Shown: positions 22,651 to 35,589 of the stretch, piece after piece
Position numbering within the stretch: the stretch's first letter is position 1
Layout of the letters: each line of letters begins with the position of its first letter
From: Sipunculus nudus
Taxonomy: Eukaryota > Annelida > Sipuncula > Golfingiida > Sipunculidae
Direction: 5' to 3'
DNA length: 64,000 nt
Assembly (NCBI GenBank): GCA_026874595.1
Contig: CM049316.1
Coordinates: forward strand, 16,389,839 to 16,453,838
The notes under the pieces: generated by a model
Told to the model about the DNA's origin: nothing
What the model saw: the letters and a program-made list of their open reading frames with translations, nothing else
Database searches by the model: none
Translations under genes and position numbers: made by a program

Positions 22651-24287
22651 TATTTTGAAATGTATGCAAAGTATCAACAATTCTTGACTCTAAGAATTGT
22701 TTAGTATTCAACAATTGAAGAGGTAAAGAATTTTTCAAAAGTACTTCATTCAAGACCAACCAGGGTCATTACATAATGAATAAGTAAGTCGGGTATCATT
22801 ATATATTTTATTTTTTTAAGTGAGCAATATCACATATCCTGGTCCTATTCCAAAAGGTTTTAGAACACGGCAAAATTTCTTGTCAATGTTTATTTTATCT
22901 TTTAAATATAAGTATTAAAAACATTTAATATTATTCATATTATGATTGATTATCATTCATACTGTGAAAAGATATGAAAATGATTTTTTTTTTCTGAATT
23001 CAAGTCGAAATCAATTTTCATCCACCGAGATAACGCACAGTTATTTAGGCCCAATTTTATGACATATATGTATTGAAAAGCCGGATATGCTCTCTTTATT
23101 TTTCAATTGTTCAATACGTAATGTATAATATTCTCTCCTTATCACAGCAGCAAAATATAACATCAACTTATTTGTAAGTAAATATTGGTATAGTATAGAT
23201 TTGTATTGAAGAATGGTTGTTATGTAACTAACATAGATAATATTCTGTTAAGAGAAATGTTTGAAATGTGGAATATGTAATGGTAAATAGTGATGTAATA
23301 AAGACAGATAATTTCCTACACTAAAAGGCGTCATTACATATAATGACAAACATTTGAAGTGTGGACTAAATCGAGTAAAAATCATTGCTTTATATTATGT
23401 GTACTTGATATGTAGTTGTTATAGGTGCCCCAGCATTAAAGCAGGTTTAAATACATTAATCATTGTTAAAACAGCTGTAATCAACTTAACTGATTACACG
23501 ACAATGTGTTTCGTCGTTCGGCAGTAACATATATACAAGAAATTAGGCATTTCGTGTTATGACCTAGCCATAAAACCCGGCATTACACTTAATGTCTGGA
23601 AATTTTAGTCATTTCATGAAATGCTTGAGTGAATCAATCATTTCGTATAATGCCTGAAATTGAAATGTCCAGGCATTTCACGTAATACATAGTTTGCCTG
23701 TAATAAATATATAACTTACCATAAAGCCGACTTTCCCTAAACTTTCCTATTTAGCCGAAAGAATAAAGTATTAAATGCCCTGTTAGTCCTGTATATAGTG
23801 GACTATTTGTTTATTTGTTTCATCATGGATGTAAGGTTAGTTTGCTTAGTTTAATCAATGATATTGACGTAGAAAACCTTTACTGTTCTGCACGTTTCTG
23901 ATTATGGTGATTATGATTCGATTCTGGGCGTGACGGGGGGAAATATGATGGATATATCAGCTGCCCGGGCAGTACAGCAGTGGCGGATCCACTAGGTTTG
24001 ATCACCCTTAACCGGCAGGAAATATTAGTGGGAATATATTGAAGTAACGCAGGTGGTTTCGATAAAAGTCAAATACAGACTGTATGACTGATTTCTAATA
24101 TTTCTTTCTTGGCATACAAATAGCTTGATTGAAAGATAAAACTCAATCAACTTGACTAGTTTAGCCATGTTGTATTTCTGAATTACGAACAAGCTACAGA
24201 AAGCGACTTTCGCAGTTCTTATTTATTGATACACCTTCCTTTTCTCATAGTTACATAGTGTGAACGTGAATGCGGTTTACAGGGCTG
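22651..24287. other. Non-coding, with a cluster of imperfect palindromes
   Basis: No gene recognised. 23330-23700 carries several related palindromic motifs of the form GCATT-(C/A)-about 5-AATG(C): near 23331, 23549, 23578, 23610, 23638 and 23672. Part of it is the reverse complement of the palindrome-bearing flanks at 13740-13860 and 20440-20560. Confidence 0.45.
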
Positions 24288-24295
24288 GACCAGAG

Positions 24296-26008
24296 TAGAG
24301 CCCTGCGCGGGCCGGAATTTAGTGCCCGCCCAGCACATTAACCAAAAAAGTCAGCCCGCATTAAACCCGCAAATAAACATAAGGGACAGCAAAAAAGGTA
24401 GCCAGCTGAAAAAAAATGTATGATTTATTTTCATATATTTATAATGAATGGCCATCTTTTGTGAGTAGATTTGGTTAACATGTTTTGCTGATGGTATGGC
24501 TTTTCCCGTTTTTTCACTGCTTAGGACAGTGTCATTGAATTACAATTCTTTTCATTTTTTTAAGAATTACGACTTACCAAAATACATTAATTTACTGACA
24601 TATGAGTAGAAAAGGTCAGTAACTGGGACACACTAATCAAATACTGTCTTTGTGTCTCCTTAAAATAAAGTAATTATAAATTCAATATATTCAGATATCA
24701 AGTTAACAGCATAATAACAGTTTAAACCTATTTTCCATGCATACTACATGTGTTTGGCTATATATTCGCGAGGTCTTTCGCGAATTCTTGACCTTGAACG
24801 TTTCTCAGGGCTTTATTTTTTGCGATCGCACCAGAACCGACAAAAATCATAGTACGACCGTTTATGTGTTAACTATAAAATGAAAATAAATCCCACAATA
24901 CCTCACTCATTTCTGTTACAGTCATTATATTAAAACTCGTGTCAGAGTCGACTGCATACCATACATTATTCATTTGTGTTAACATGGGCCAGTACCGATA
25001 CCTTTCGCAGACTAGACTGGTGAGTAACAAAACATGTTTTCAAATATGTGATAACTAGTTTGTTTGTGCGGATGCATCATAATTGATTTAATTCAATAGG
25101 GTACCTTATTCCGAAGGGTTTACATGTTATTTTACATTCGTGAATATCGTGAAATTAAACTCTCGTGAACAAAAAGGTAAGTACAATATGTTGCTACGAG
25201 GAAATATAAAATGAAACTCAAGCATAATGCAATCAATTTTTATTACTTTGTATGCCTAGAGTTACATTTCTCGTCACTAGCTGCATTAACTAGAGGACAG
25301 TACTTGCTCATAACAGTTCACACCTTTTATTTGACATAGAGATCAATCCTGTTCAGTGATGATCAGCTAATTAGCTAAATGGGTGAAGGCTACGGAACGG
25401 CTATGGAAGAGGGAGTCAGCTGTATGCCATGGTTGTGTACACAAGAAAAGATAACAAATGAGCGCCATGCTCTTTATATCATTCTGCTATGTCAATGCAG
25501 TCCTCTAAACTATATCCAGTGCTCCTTAGCTCATCCATGGTTATAACACACCTCAGTCATTTTGAGTTATGTTAAGCCAGCAGATGACAAAGTCAGATGC
25601 ACCCAATTAAGAGACTTATATAAGATCACAGGTATAATCCTGGTACTCTACCCTCAGCCATGTTATGAAGTATCTCAGACTGGCTACAAATATAGGCCTA
25701 CAGTGTTGAACAGTCTAAATATAAAACACTATTGCCAGGTAAATTTGAACAATATTCGGCCTAGTACAATGTCCCTGCAATGTCCCTTTTCAATCAGTCT
25801 CAAAACTCAGGAAACTTTATATCCCACCATTATTATGTAGTAATTCTGAAAATGGAATACCAGAAGGAACATAAACAGACTTGCAGTGCTTACATTTAAG
25901 TAAATGTAACCATCTTCTCTCTCCCTCTATATATATACTGGACCGCATAAAAAATAGGCCGGCGGCGGCCCGCGGGGCGGGGCGGGTTGAGGCCCGCGCA
26001 GGGCTCTA
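24296..26008. mobile_element. Non-autonomous hAT-type DNA transposon, 1,713 bp
   Basis: Perfect 18-bp terminal inverted repeats: TAGAGCCCTGCGCGGGCC on the left, with its reverse complement ending at 26008. They are flanked by identical 8-bp direct repeats GACCAGAG at 24288-24295 and 26009-26016. An 8-bp target-site duplication with a TAGAG-type terminus fits the hAT superfamily. No transposase-like frame is present (longest is 92 codons at 25562-25840, no BED or hAT dimerisation motifs), so it is non-autonomous. The perfect ends suggest a fairly recent insertion. The right inner part is strongly GC-rich (25955-26000), unlike its surroundings. Confidence 0.9.
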
Positions 26009-26970
26009 GACCAGAGACACGGGTAGTATCAGGTTATTGGAGACGTATTCTGTAATTGGGCTAGTATTTTTACGGCTAGTTTATCGCAATGCTTTTGGTG
26101 TGCAATACCTTAAATACTGTTACCATAAGAGCTCTTTCGAAACACCCTAACACACAGTTACTTATTCACCTAGGCCATGTTTTAATACTCCGCTGTTGAG
26201 ATAATTGCAATGCTAGTGAATTGAAAACAAACTTTTATAGCTTACCTTCAAAGCGCTCTGTGTTCTGTCTTTTGTATCAAGGTCTCGACTCGAGAAATCA
26301 GGCAGAGTTAAACTCGTGTCTAGTGGATAATATAGCTGGTTTGCGTTATGCATACAAAGTAAATAAACAATATAATGGAAAATATGTGCGAATTATTGGA
26401 AGAAGGTTGTAGATCATGTTTGATTGATAATCCTTCAAGATTGAATCGTAAAATATCTGAGTAGATTGACAATCATGGCCTAGTTTTTTTTTTCTGAAAG
26501 CACATGTATTTGTCAACCTGATACGTACCTTTCAAACTTATATAAGAACAAACAGTAAAATTTCAACTGCTATAATTTCACCAACTGATTTATTTTGTAA
26601 AAAAAATGGGACAGTTTTAAATACATTAATTTTAAATTTTCTATTGATTTGTAAACATTGGTGCCTGGCGTACTCTTATTAAACCCTTTACTGTTTACAA
26701 GCCACTAAAGAGCACTCTAAATGGGCAACTAGAATGCCGTGATATGTATAGATTCTTTAAGGACAAAGTATTGCATAGTATTTCTAAGTTTCAATGATTT
26801 TCAATAATCTTTAGCAAACCCTCTTAGTGGGAACTGTTGAAAATTTGATCAAGATACAAAAAAAGCTTGAAAATATATTGCTGTTAGTGTAAATATAAAT
26901 AGTGTCATAATTTGTCGAAAATCTAAAATAAATGTAAACAGTAAAGGGTTAAAGCCAGTTTACATATATG

Positions 26971-26976
<6 letters not shown>

Positions 26977-27004
<28 letters not shown>
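26977..27004. repeat. (AT)n microsatellite
   Basis: Uninterrupted AT dinucleotides. Confidence 0.9.
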
Positions 27005-27007
<3 letters not shown>

Positions 27008-27163
27008 CCAACCAGCTACACATATATGCCTGTTTAAATAAATATATTCAAACAAACAGACAGTTTTATGACCTAACCCGTTGATAAGCATACTTTTTAT
27101 GTAATAAATAGATAGATATAATTACATAAGAATAAAAGTACATCTGATGGTAAACTTTATTCA

Positions 27164-27164
<1 letters not shown>

Positions 27165-27247
<83 letters not shown>
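27165..27247. repeat. (AT)n microsatellite
   Basis: About 41 uninterrupted units. It gives spurious Ile-Tyr repeat frames on both strands. Confidence 0.95.
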
Positions 27248-27252
<5 letters not shown>

Positions 27253-28316
27253 AAGTAAACTCAGATCTTATGGCAGGAAATTTGAGAGGAAGAACCAAAA
27301 TGAGCTTCCGTTTTGCTCAAGAAAATATGACTAAAACAGCACCCTATAAGCTTACATAAAAGTTAATAATGGGTATTTCTAATTAATTAAGTCCATACAA
27401 ACTAACAGTATATGAGTTGATATGGAATCAGGAATGTGTAATGATATTGGAAATATGTATGGAGTCTTCTGAAGTTTATAAATAAACATTTCGTCATTTC
27501 GATTTTGCCACGCAGCAGGAAAATATTATAACTGCTACAGTTCAGACCGCGGATCAGTCTCTTCCAGTTAAGGCTCGGCACACAGAAAATGAAGGGGACT
27601 TTAGTGATACTAAAACTAAAATCATACTGTAATGACACATACTGGTTGCGCGGAACACTATTCAGCAGTCAGCAAAGCAGATTCACCAGGGTTAGTTGAG
27701 AGAGCATACAATTCAGCATACAATTTTTGTTGTATGACTACATTGTACAAACAAATTACAGAATTTTCATCAGCCTTCTTGAAATGATTTCTGTGTGTGA
27801 AACATTGGTTAATTATTGCACACTTTTTGTGCTGATCATAATTTAGACCCTTGAGATATGAAAATAGCTCTATAAATGATACAGCTAAAAACTGTTGAAA
27901 CAACTTTCTGGGAATTAGTTTCAAGATAAATTTGTTGTGAATTATAAGAAATCAAGAGTTCACTTCATTACAACAACAGCAGTCTTAAGCTTAATAGCAG
28001 AAACACAATAAGCTTGCGATACTACACAATCTGTACCACATAAATCATACAACAGACCTGTTTTGGTTATCATATGCTAGCCATTCCGGGAAAGTTTATA
28101 AAAACGATAGGAACATATGGCAAGAGGGCGTCTTCTTCAACTTACCTCACCGCGGACCAGCCAAAATTCATCGTTGGTCAGTGCTTAGCTCAACCCCCAT
28201 TTCTCAACGCCTCGCATTCCTCATTACAGCTCTCATAATTGTACACTCTTACAGTAAGTGTAGTATACATGTAGAGTTAACACCTTTTTTCTGAAATTTT
28301 CATGGATGTATAATCA

Positions 28317-28318
<2 letters not shown>

Positions 28319-28366
<48 letters not shown>
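28319..28366. repeat. (AT)n microsatellite
   Basis: Uninterrupted AT dinucleotides. Confidence 0.9.
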
Positions 28367-28370
<4 letters not shown>

Positions 28371-30713
28371 GCCATGTGGTCATGTCCGAGATCCAAGCGC
28401 GGGGCAAAACAATCATGGAGAATTATTTATTTCCAGTGTCGGTTGGTTCTTTACGTCCATATTACAAATTATTAAATCTTATTGTGACTTGTCTGTATTA
28501 AATTTTTATTATATAATATGAATTAAAATCAATTTATATCAAAGATTGTTAACATATTATGTGTTGTAGAATACAAAAAAAAATTCTCTTAGATTTGCTC
28601 AGGCAGGACTTACTCGCAGATACGCATCGAGTTGTATGGACGCATTTCACATATATCCGTCAATATTCCTAATAACTTTCTCTGTTCGTGATCCTAACCG
28701 AATCATATATTAAATACAACAATTTCTAACATAACTAGGTCTCAACTATGTTAACATACCCGATTGCAAAGTTAGAGGAGACCAATTAATTTTTGATATT
28801 CTACCCCCAACCCCTACCTCCCTGTTATTGGTCCGTGTGATTCGTTTAAAATAGGCGTATGTTATTGTATCGGTGACTGGCTCACTTAAGGGTATTGCGT
28901 CACGTCATCATCTATACTGAATAAACTATATTTGAAGGGACTAAATTTTCTAAAACTACAAAGAAATTATGAGTTTGTCATTCTGAGCAAAGACTGACCG
29001 GTTAAGTCCCCAAACAGGTGCATAATTGATGTCTTGGATCACCTTTGGCACCCCGTTCCAGCGGGTGATTGTGACCTATGACCTTCAATGTGTGCACAAC
29101 CTGGCAACGCAGATACACTTTCATGCTCGCTCCAGGGCGTATGAGGAATAATGTCGGCCGACATAAGGATGTTAATTTCACTTTAGGAAAAACTGGGTAT
29201 AATGGAAACTCCGCCAATACAGTGATTTTCTGGGCAATTTTATAATTAATAAGGATTACTTATCAATTAAAATCGGACATTAAAAATTGAGGGTAAATGG
29301 AGAGAAAATGTCTTCTGTTTCATTATCAAAACTATCATAACTAATGAAAGCAGGAATATATTTGCATTTAAAATGTATTTGTCTTTATACCGGTCATATG
29401 TGTGTCCATAAGCGGGGACGATTTTGACAGATGGGCGGAAAAAATAACACCATCGTAATGTATTTTCTCTAACAGTTAAGATGTAATAAACTAAAACATA
29501 GGAATACACAGAAAAATGTCCCCGTTCTTTCCGTCCCCGACAAGTAACAGACCCCGATGTGACTAAAGCATAGCCCTCCGACCACTCGACTTTTTTCTCC
29601 AAAACTGTTATAAGATCACCAGCGATCACGCCAAACCTTTACTGTACTAACCCGAATCCTAAATTCGTTAAGTGACTGCCTATGACCGTGTGGATTCTGA
29701 ACTGAAATGTTAAGTACCCATACTCTTTCAGTATATATAATTTTTTTTACCTGTTAAATATACTTGCTTCACAGCTCTTTGTAATACCTGGCATAAGGTC
29801 AATTTGAGAAAATGTGGTATAGCATTGTGCAAATTTTTTTTTTTTTTTTGAAAATGGCACATTTTCAGTTTGTTTTGTTAAGTATGAAGTAGTTTAGATG
29901 AAGTAGATTTGAAGATGAGGCTAACGCAGGGTAATTCTGAAACGACAATGGGTTAATTTGAGTAACTTGTGAAGTGGACTCTTAGCAGTAGGTTTCCGCT
30001 TGTGAAAACAAGAACTTACCGAGGTAACCTTGACCTAATAGAAATTTATGGAAGAGTGATGTGTACGTGTAGCTGACAAGTGTCCCTTCAAAGTGGCCTC
30101 CAAGTTAACCAGGAATCATCCCACCCGTCTCAGCCGAATTCACGTCAGTGAACTAGAACCGATATGAATACCTGCGAACCATCTCATAACAAAGTGCCTA
30201 TATATCATGTTTAAAGTTTGATTCAAGAAATACACTCGTGTTTGGATGGGTATATGTACAGAGACAGAATAAAGAGGGGAACAGAGTTATAAAGGATACA
30301 ATACATGGACAAATGGTGATGGAATACTTGAGCAAGATAGTCCGGTAACCGGAAAAAATATACAAATGGGGTCATTTTCTATAAATAATAATATTTTTCA
30401 TTAAATGCCTCTGAGGGAAACACGTCAGGTTGCAACCGAGGTTAATATGATTTAAAGTGCACTGGATACACAATGTGTAAAGATGCTGAGCATCAACGAG
30501 TCACAAGAAGGTTGGATGCAATGATTGCTTACACTAAAACGTATGTGTTGACCAATATATACTAGAAACCTTTAAATCATATAATTACACAAGATCTGAA
30601 GACCTCAGCCTTGTATGAGCTTCCGTTCAGTTCCAATGCAAGTGTGGTAAGACGTTAACCTACACACCTACGGCAGACCAGTATTACATGCAACTGAAAC
30701 CGAACGGCAGTTA

Positions 30714-30835
30714 AGATCTTAAACTGAATATCAACGCCAGCCTGGCTTGAAATAAGAAATAATAACTGCGCCACCGTGGTAAGACATCAAACTTGTTATC
30801 AACGACAGGCAAATCAGTTCTTAAAACAAGTGACC
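30714..30835 (+). repeat. Decayed minisatellite, left part
   Basis: Degenerate units built on GATCTTAAACTGAATATCAA followed by CGCCAGCCTGG. The same motif continues after the inserted element at 32529. Confidence 0.55.
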
Positions 30836-32528
30836 CATGGGTCATGACGCTCAGCCGACTGACATATTGACAATATGGCCTCTCACAGACAAGTAATTAA
30901 GGTAATGTAGGTGGCATCATTGTTCATGCATATTAGCTTAAGTTCTTCAAGACCCATAAGCACAACAAATCTGATGACAAACCAACTGGCCTTTCATGAG
31001 GAATCTGGCAATTTGTGTGTATTTTGCATTATTTCAAGGGTGCACAAACATACCCCAAAACTCTGAGAATATAGTTCACTGTGACCCAATTTCAGGTTTC
31101 TGGGGAGAACCTTTGAGGAACTCTCAGGATGTCAAGTTAGAAGATTCTGGGCCCAAAGGTGCCCTTCTTTGGTATCAAATTTAAAATATTCTTAGGGGTC
31201 CTTATATTTATAAGCCCCATAGCTAAATAAATATGGGTAACAGAGACCTAAATACACGTTTCCAAGGAGATTTCCATAGACCTCCCTGGATTATAGGTTA
31301 GAAGATTCCAGGTCCAATGTTTATGATTTGTGCCCTGCTTTGGTATCAAATTTTCAATTATGATGGGGGGTGATTATAAGCCCAATAGCTCAGAGAATAT
31401 GGGTAACAAAGATCTAATTTCAGTTTTCCATGGAGACTTTTCATGTACCTCCCTGAAGTAAAGTGGGAAGATTCTATGTCTAGTTGTTACGATTTGAGCT
31501 CTGCTGGCAGATGACGGCATCTTTTTGGTCTCAAAAATAGATAAATAATAGTAAAAAATCGAAAAAAAATACAGGTGGCACCACAAGTCTGCAGAAACTG
31601 ATAAAAAACATGATGAATATTCATGCAAAGAATCATGGTGACCAATGCATTAGTTGTTCAGATACTTGAGCTTTTGTATCAAATTTTTTCATTATTCCGG
31701 AGGGTTCTTCGGAGCGCAATAGCTTTAAGAATATTTGGGTACCAGAGACATCATTCCATGTTTCCAAGGAGACTTTTCTTGGACCTATCTGGATGTAAAG
31801 TTAGAAGATTCCAGGTCTAGTGTTTACTATTTGTGCCCTGTTAACAGTTGACGGCAGAGAAAAAAATAGGTTAAAAATCGCAAAAAATACAGGTGACGCC
31901 ACCAGTCTGCAGAAACTGATAAAACACTCAATGATCAATATCCATGCTAACAACCATGGTGATCAATGCATCAGTTGTTCAGATATTTGAGCTTTAATCA
32001 AATTTTTCTATTTTTCTGGGGGGGGGGGGGGGTACTTCAGAGCCCCAGCCTGAAGAATATGGGTAACAGAGATATAATTCAAGGTTTCCAAGAAGACTTT
32101 TTATGGACCTCTCTGGATGTAAAGTGAGAAGATTCCAGGTCCACCGGTTACGATTTGTGCCCCGTTAACAGTTGACGGCATTTTTGGAGGTCTCAGTAAT
32201 AGAGAAAAAAATCATAAAAAATCGAAAAAATACAGGTGGCGCCACCAGTCTGCAGAAACTGATGTAACATCCCATGATCAATATCCATGCAAAGAATCAT
32301 GTCGATCAATGCATCAGTTGTTCAGATATTTGAGCTTTTGTATCAAATTTTTCTATTTTTCTGGGGGGTACTTCGGAGCCCCATAGCTCAAAGATTATGT
32401 GTAACAGAGACCTAATTCTAGGTTACCAAGGAGTTTTTTCATGGACCTCTCAGGATTTAAAGTTTCAAGATTTTAGGTCCAACGGTTACGATTTGTGCCC
32501 TGTTGACTTACAGTCAGCTGAGCTAAAA
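30836..32528 (+). mobile_element. Dispersed element, copy 2, with shorter 343-bp-unit array
   Basis: Same ends and same orientation as 3003-6495. The first 350 bp is nearly co-linear between copies (CCCATGGGTCATGACGCTCA, then CATGAGGAATCTGGCAATTT, then CTCTCAGGATGTCAAGTTA). Array landmarks fall near 31646, 31968 and 32313, so about four to five units against eight or nine in copy 1. It has no GGAC-rich tract before the right end. Inserted within a minisatellite. Confidence 0.75.
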
Positions 32529-32885
32529 CTTCAACCAACTCGGGTCAGATGGTGATCTAAATATAAACGCCAACTGAATTTTATCTTACACAGAAGATGA
32601 CGGCCAGCCTGGAGAGAAGTAAAAATTAATATAAGCACCACCCTTGAAAGAACTTAAAACTGAGTAGCTATGCAAAGGAAGGTCACGTGGCAAATTGAAT
32701 ATCGAAGTCAGCCAGGGAAGATATGAAACTGAATATCAGTGCCATCCTGGTTAGATCTTACACTGAAATTCATATCAACGCCAGCTACGTCAGAACATAA
32801 TTTTATATTAATATCAAGCAGATCGGAGCATAACTGGATAACAGCGCCTGCCTAGTCCAGTCCTAATCTGGATGTCAACATCAGG
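32529..32885 (+). repeat. Decayed minisatellite, right part
   Basis: At least six degenerate units of roughly 45-55 bp that keep AACTGAATATCA then GCCA(G/T)CC, near 32585, 32640, 32695, 32730, 32765 and 32860. Confidence 0.55.
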
Positions 32886-32983
32886 CAGGGGCTCCATAAT
32901 ATCATACCGCTTGCTTAGTATATCGGTTCGCGTTAAAACTATTACTATAAGCTTAATAGTATTTTTTATTTTTTTTTTTCGAA

Positions 32984-33015
32984 AGGAGCATAAGGTACTG
33001 GATCCTTATGCTCCT
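32984..33015. repeat. Hairpin: 12-bp perfect inverted repeat, 8-nt loop
   Basis: AGGAGCATAAGG, loop TACTGGAT, CCTTATGCTCCT. It lies exactly at the left edge of receptor fragment E, after a poly-T run. Confidence 0.85.
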
Positions 33016-33200
33016 GTTACTCATTACAGTGTCGTTTGTCGATGTGCATGTATCGTACACAATCACGTGGGCTATTAACTATCGGTTGAAAACTGCAGAC
33101 ACAACATTGTATTTTCTTTTAAGGATATGTCATTGTGTGTACACGTGTATTTATTCTGTCAATGTATTCTTGTACTGGATCCTTTTTTTTTACCTGAAAA
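33004..33200 (+). pseudogene. Receptor fragment E (TM6-TM7 of a class A GPCR)
   Basis: The frame from 33008 reads LLLLITVSFVDVHVSYTITW (TM6; Pro6.50 replaced by Ser) followed by CIYSVNVFLYW (TM7), then goes out of homology at a poly-T run. No TM1 to TM5 upstream. It lies 40 bp before the leader of locus F and matches F closely in TM6 and TM7, so it is probably a remnant of a tandem copy. Confidence 0.8.
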
Positions 33201-33224
33201 TGAAAATAAACATAAAAAATGTTT

Positions 33225-34290
33225 ACTCTTAAAACATGATCGTCTGCTGAGGTGAATTAATTGTTTCTTAATGACAGCACAGAACCTAATAAATCAATGT
33301 TTTTTTTTGGAACTGTACAAACAACACTTGTGACAAGTCAGAGAGATACTCGCATTTGCATACCGTTGGAAATGATTTCTTCATAAACTTCTTTTATGTA
33401 TCAGTTATCACGCTAAGTCTAGGAAACCTGTTCGCTATCATCGTTATGACATATTCAAAAAGAATAAGGAAAAGAGTTCCTGGATTTCTACTTTTCTGTC
33501 TGACCACATCGGATTTCGTATATTTAGTTGTCGTTAGGTTCGCTTCACTGGTTTTGACCTATATACATGAAACATAAGTTCAACCATTTAAGAGACGACA
33601 TTAACCATTAAAGGTGTTCTTATTCTGACAATATCCATTTCTCGAAACTTTGCTGTTGCTTATCCACTGAAATGCCCCTGGATCTCGAGTTACAAGAAAA
33701 TTGTAATCATCGTAACTGTAGAAATCATTTTCAGTATGACAGTGGTATCTGGATTCGCATTCACTTTTTCCCAAGAGAACAGTATCGGTTGTAAAATACC
33801 TCCTGATCAAGTTTATTTTAAATTTGCTATCGCGGTACACGTTATAAAATGTAACTTTCTGTTCTGTTTGGTCATACCCGTATTTTCTATTCTGACCGTT
33901 AGCATGATCACAAAAGAATCTATTAGGCTCACTCAGAAATGCATCAATCTATCTAACACAAGAATTCAGCAAATAAAATTTGCAAAATTTCTGTTACTCG
34001 TTACATTGTCGTTTGTCAATTTGCATCTATCGTACACATTCACCTGGGCTATTAACCATCGGTCGAAAAGTGCAGACACAACACTATTTTCTTTTAAAGA
34101 TATGTCATTGTGTGTACACGTGTAATTATTATGTCAATTTATTGCTGTACTGTACAGGTAGCGAATCATTCAGAAGAGGTACTGTCAGTCTGTTCAAGTG
34201 TGTTTGTTGCCGCCACCAAATCAACAACCGGAAAACATCAGGACAGAACAAGTTGTGGTTTCCATAGAAACTGTTACAAGTACTCGTTAA
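33225..34290 (+). pseudogene. Receptor pseudogene F (class A GPCR, subfamily 1)
   Basis: The leader region (CTCTTAAAACATGATCGTCT) aligns with the leaders of A and C. The N-terminus, in shifted frame after a T run at about 33300, has NCTNNTCD-like glycosylation sequons. TM1 reads SLGNLFAIIVM and TM2 holds TTSDF. The frame breaks before TM3 (stop near 33577). It resumes with AVAYPLKCPW in ICL2, then through TM4, TM5, ICL3 and TM6 (FLLLVTLSFVNLHLSYTFTW) to 34125. A shift near TM7 leads to CNYYVNLLLYCTGSESFRRG. Another shift leads to a C-terminus ending at TAA 34288-34290, matching the receptor B tail STRL. At least four disabling changes. Confidence 0.88.
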
Positions 34291-34487
34291 TAATACGTTG
34301 TCTCGCTGACGATATCAAACTTCCACGCTCTACCAGTAGCAATATACGGACAAAACATTTATAAGGAACATGGGAAACAACATTAAAAATAACATTGGAA
34401 TTTTATGGTGTTGTTGATAATGGAAGACCTGAAGTCATGGGTGGTTATCTGGATTAATTGGATTAATATATGGAATTTATTGTTTTT

Positions 34488-35589
<1,102 letters not shown>

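Larger units (their letters stand above)
26017..30713. other. Intergenic, no supported gene
   Basis: AT-rich sequence with three AT microsatellites. A frame lacking a start runs from about 27996 to 28311 and ends in a possible donor (TACA/GTAAGT at about 28254); I cannot tie it to any family. Frames at 29002-29217 and 29267-29629 (minus) have no recognisable content. Confidence 0.4.

Noticed and set aside
27066-27359. Ile-Tyr repeat proteins on both strands
   Set aside because: Translation of the AT microsatellite; same for 34405-34764 and 51058-51331.
27996-28311. ~105-codon plus-strand frame ending near a GTAAGT
   Set aside because: No start codon, no acceptor with good context, no family recognised; a single donor is not enough.
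29267-29629. 120-codon minus-strand frame
   Set aside because: Begins with GTG and shows no recognisable domain; typical chance frame.
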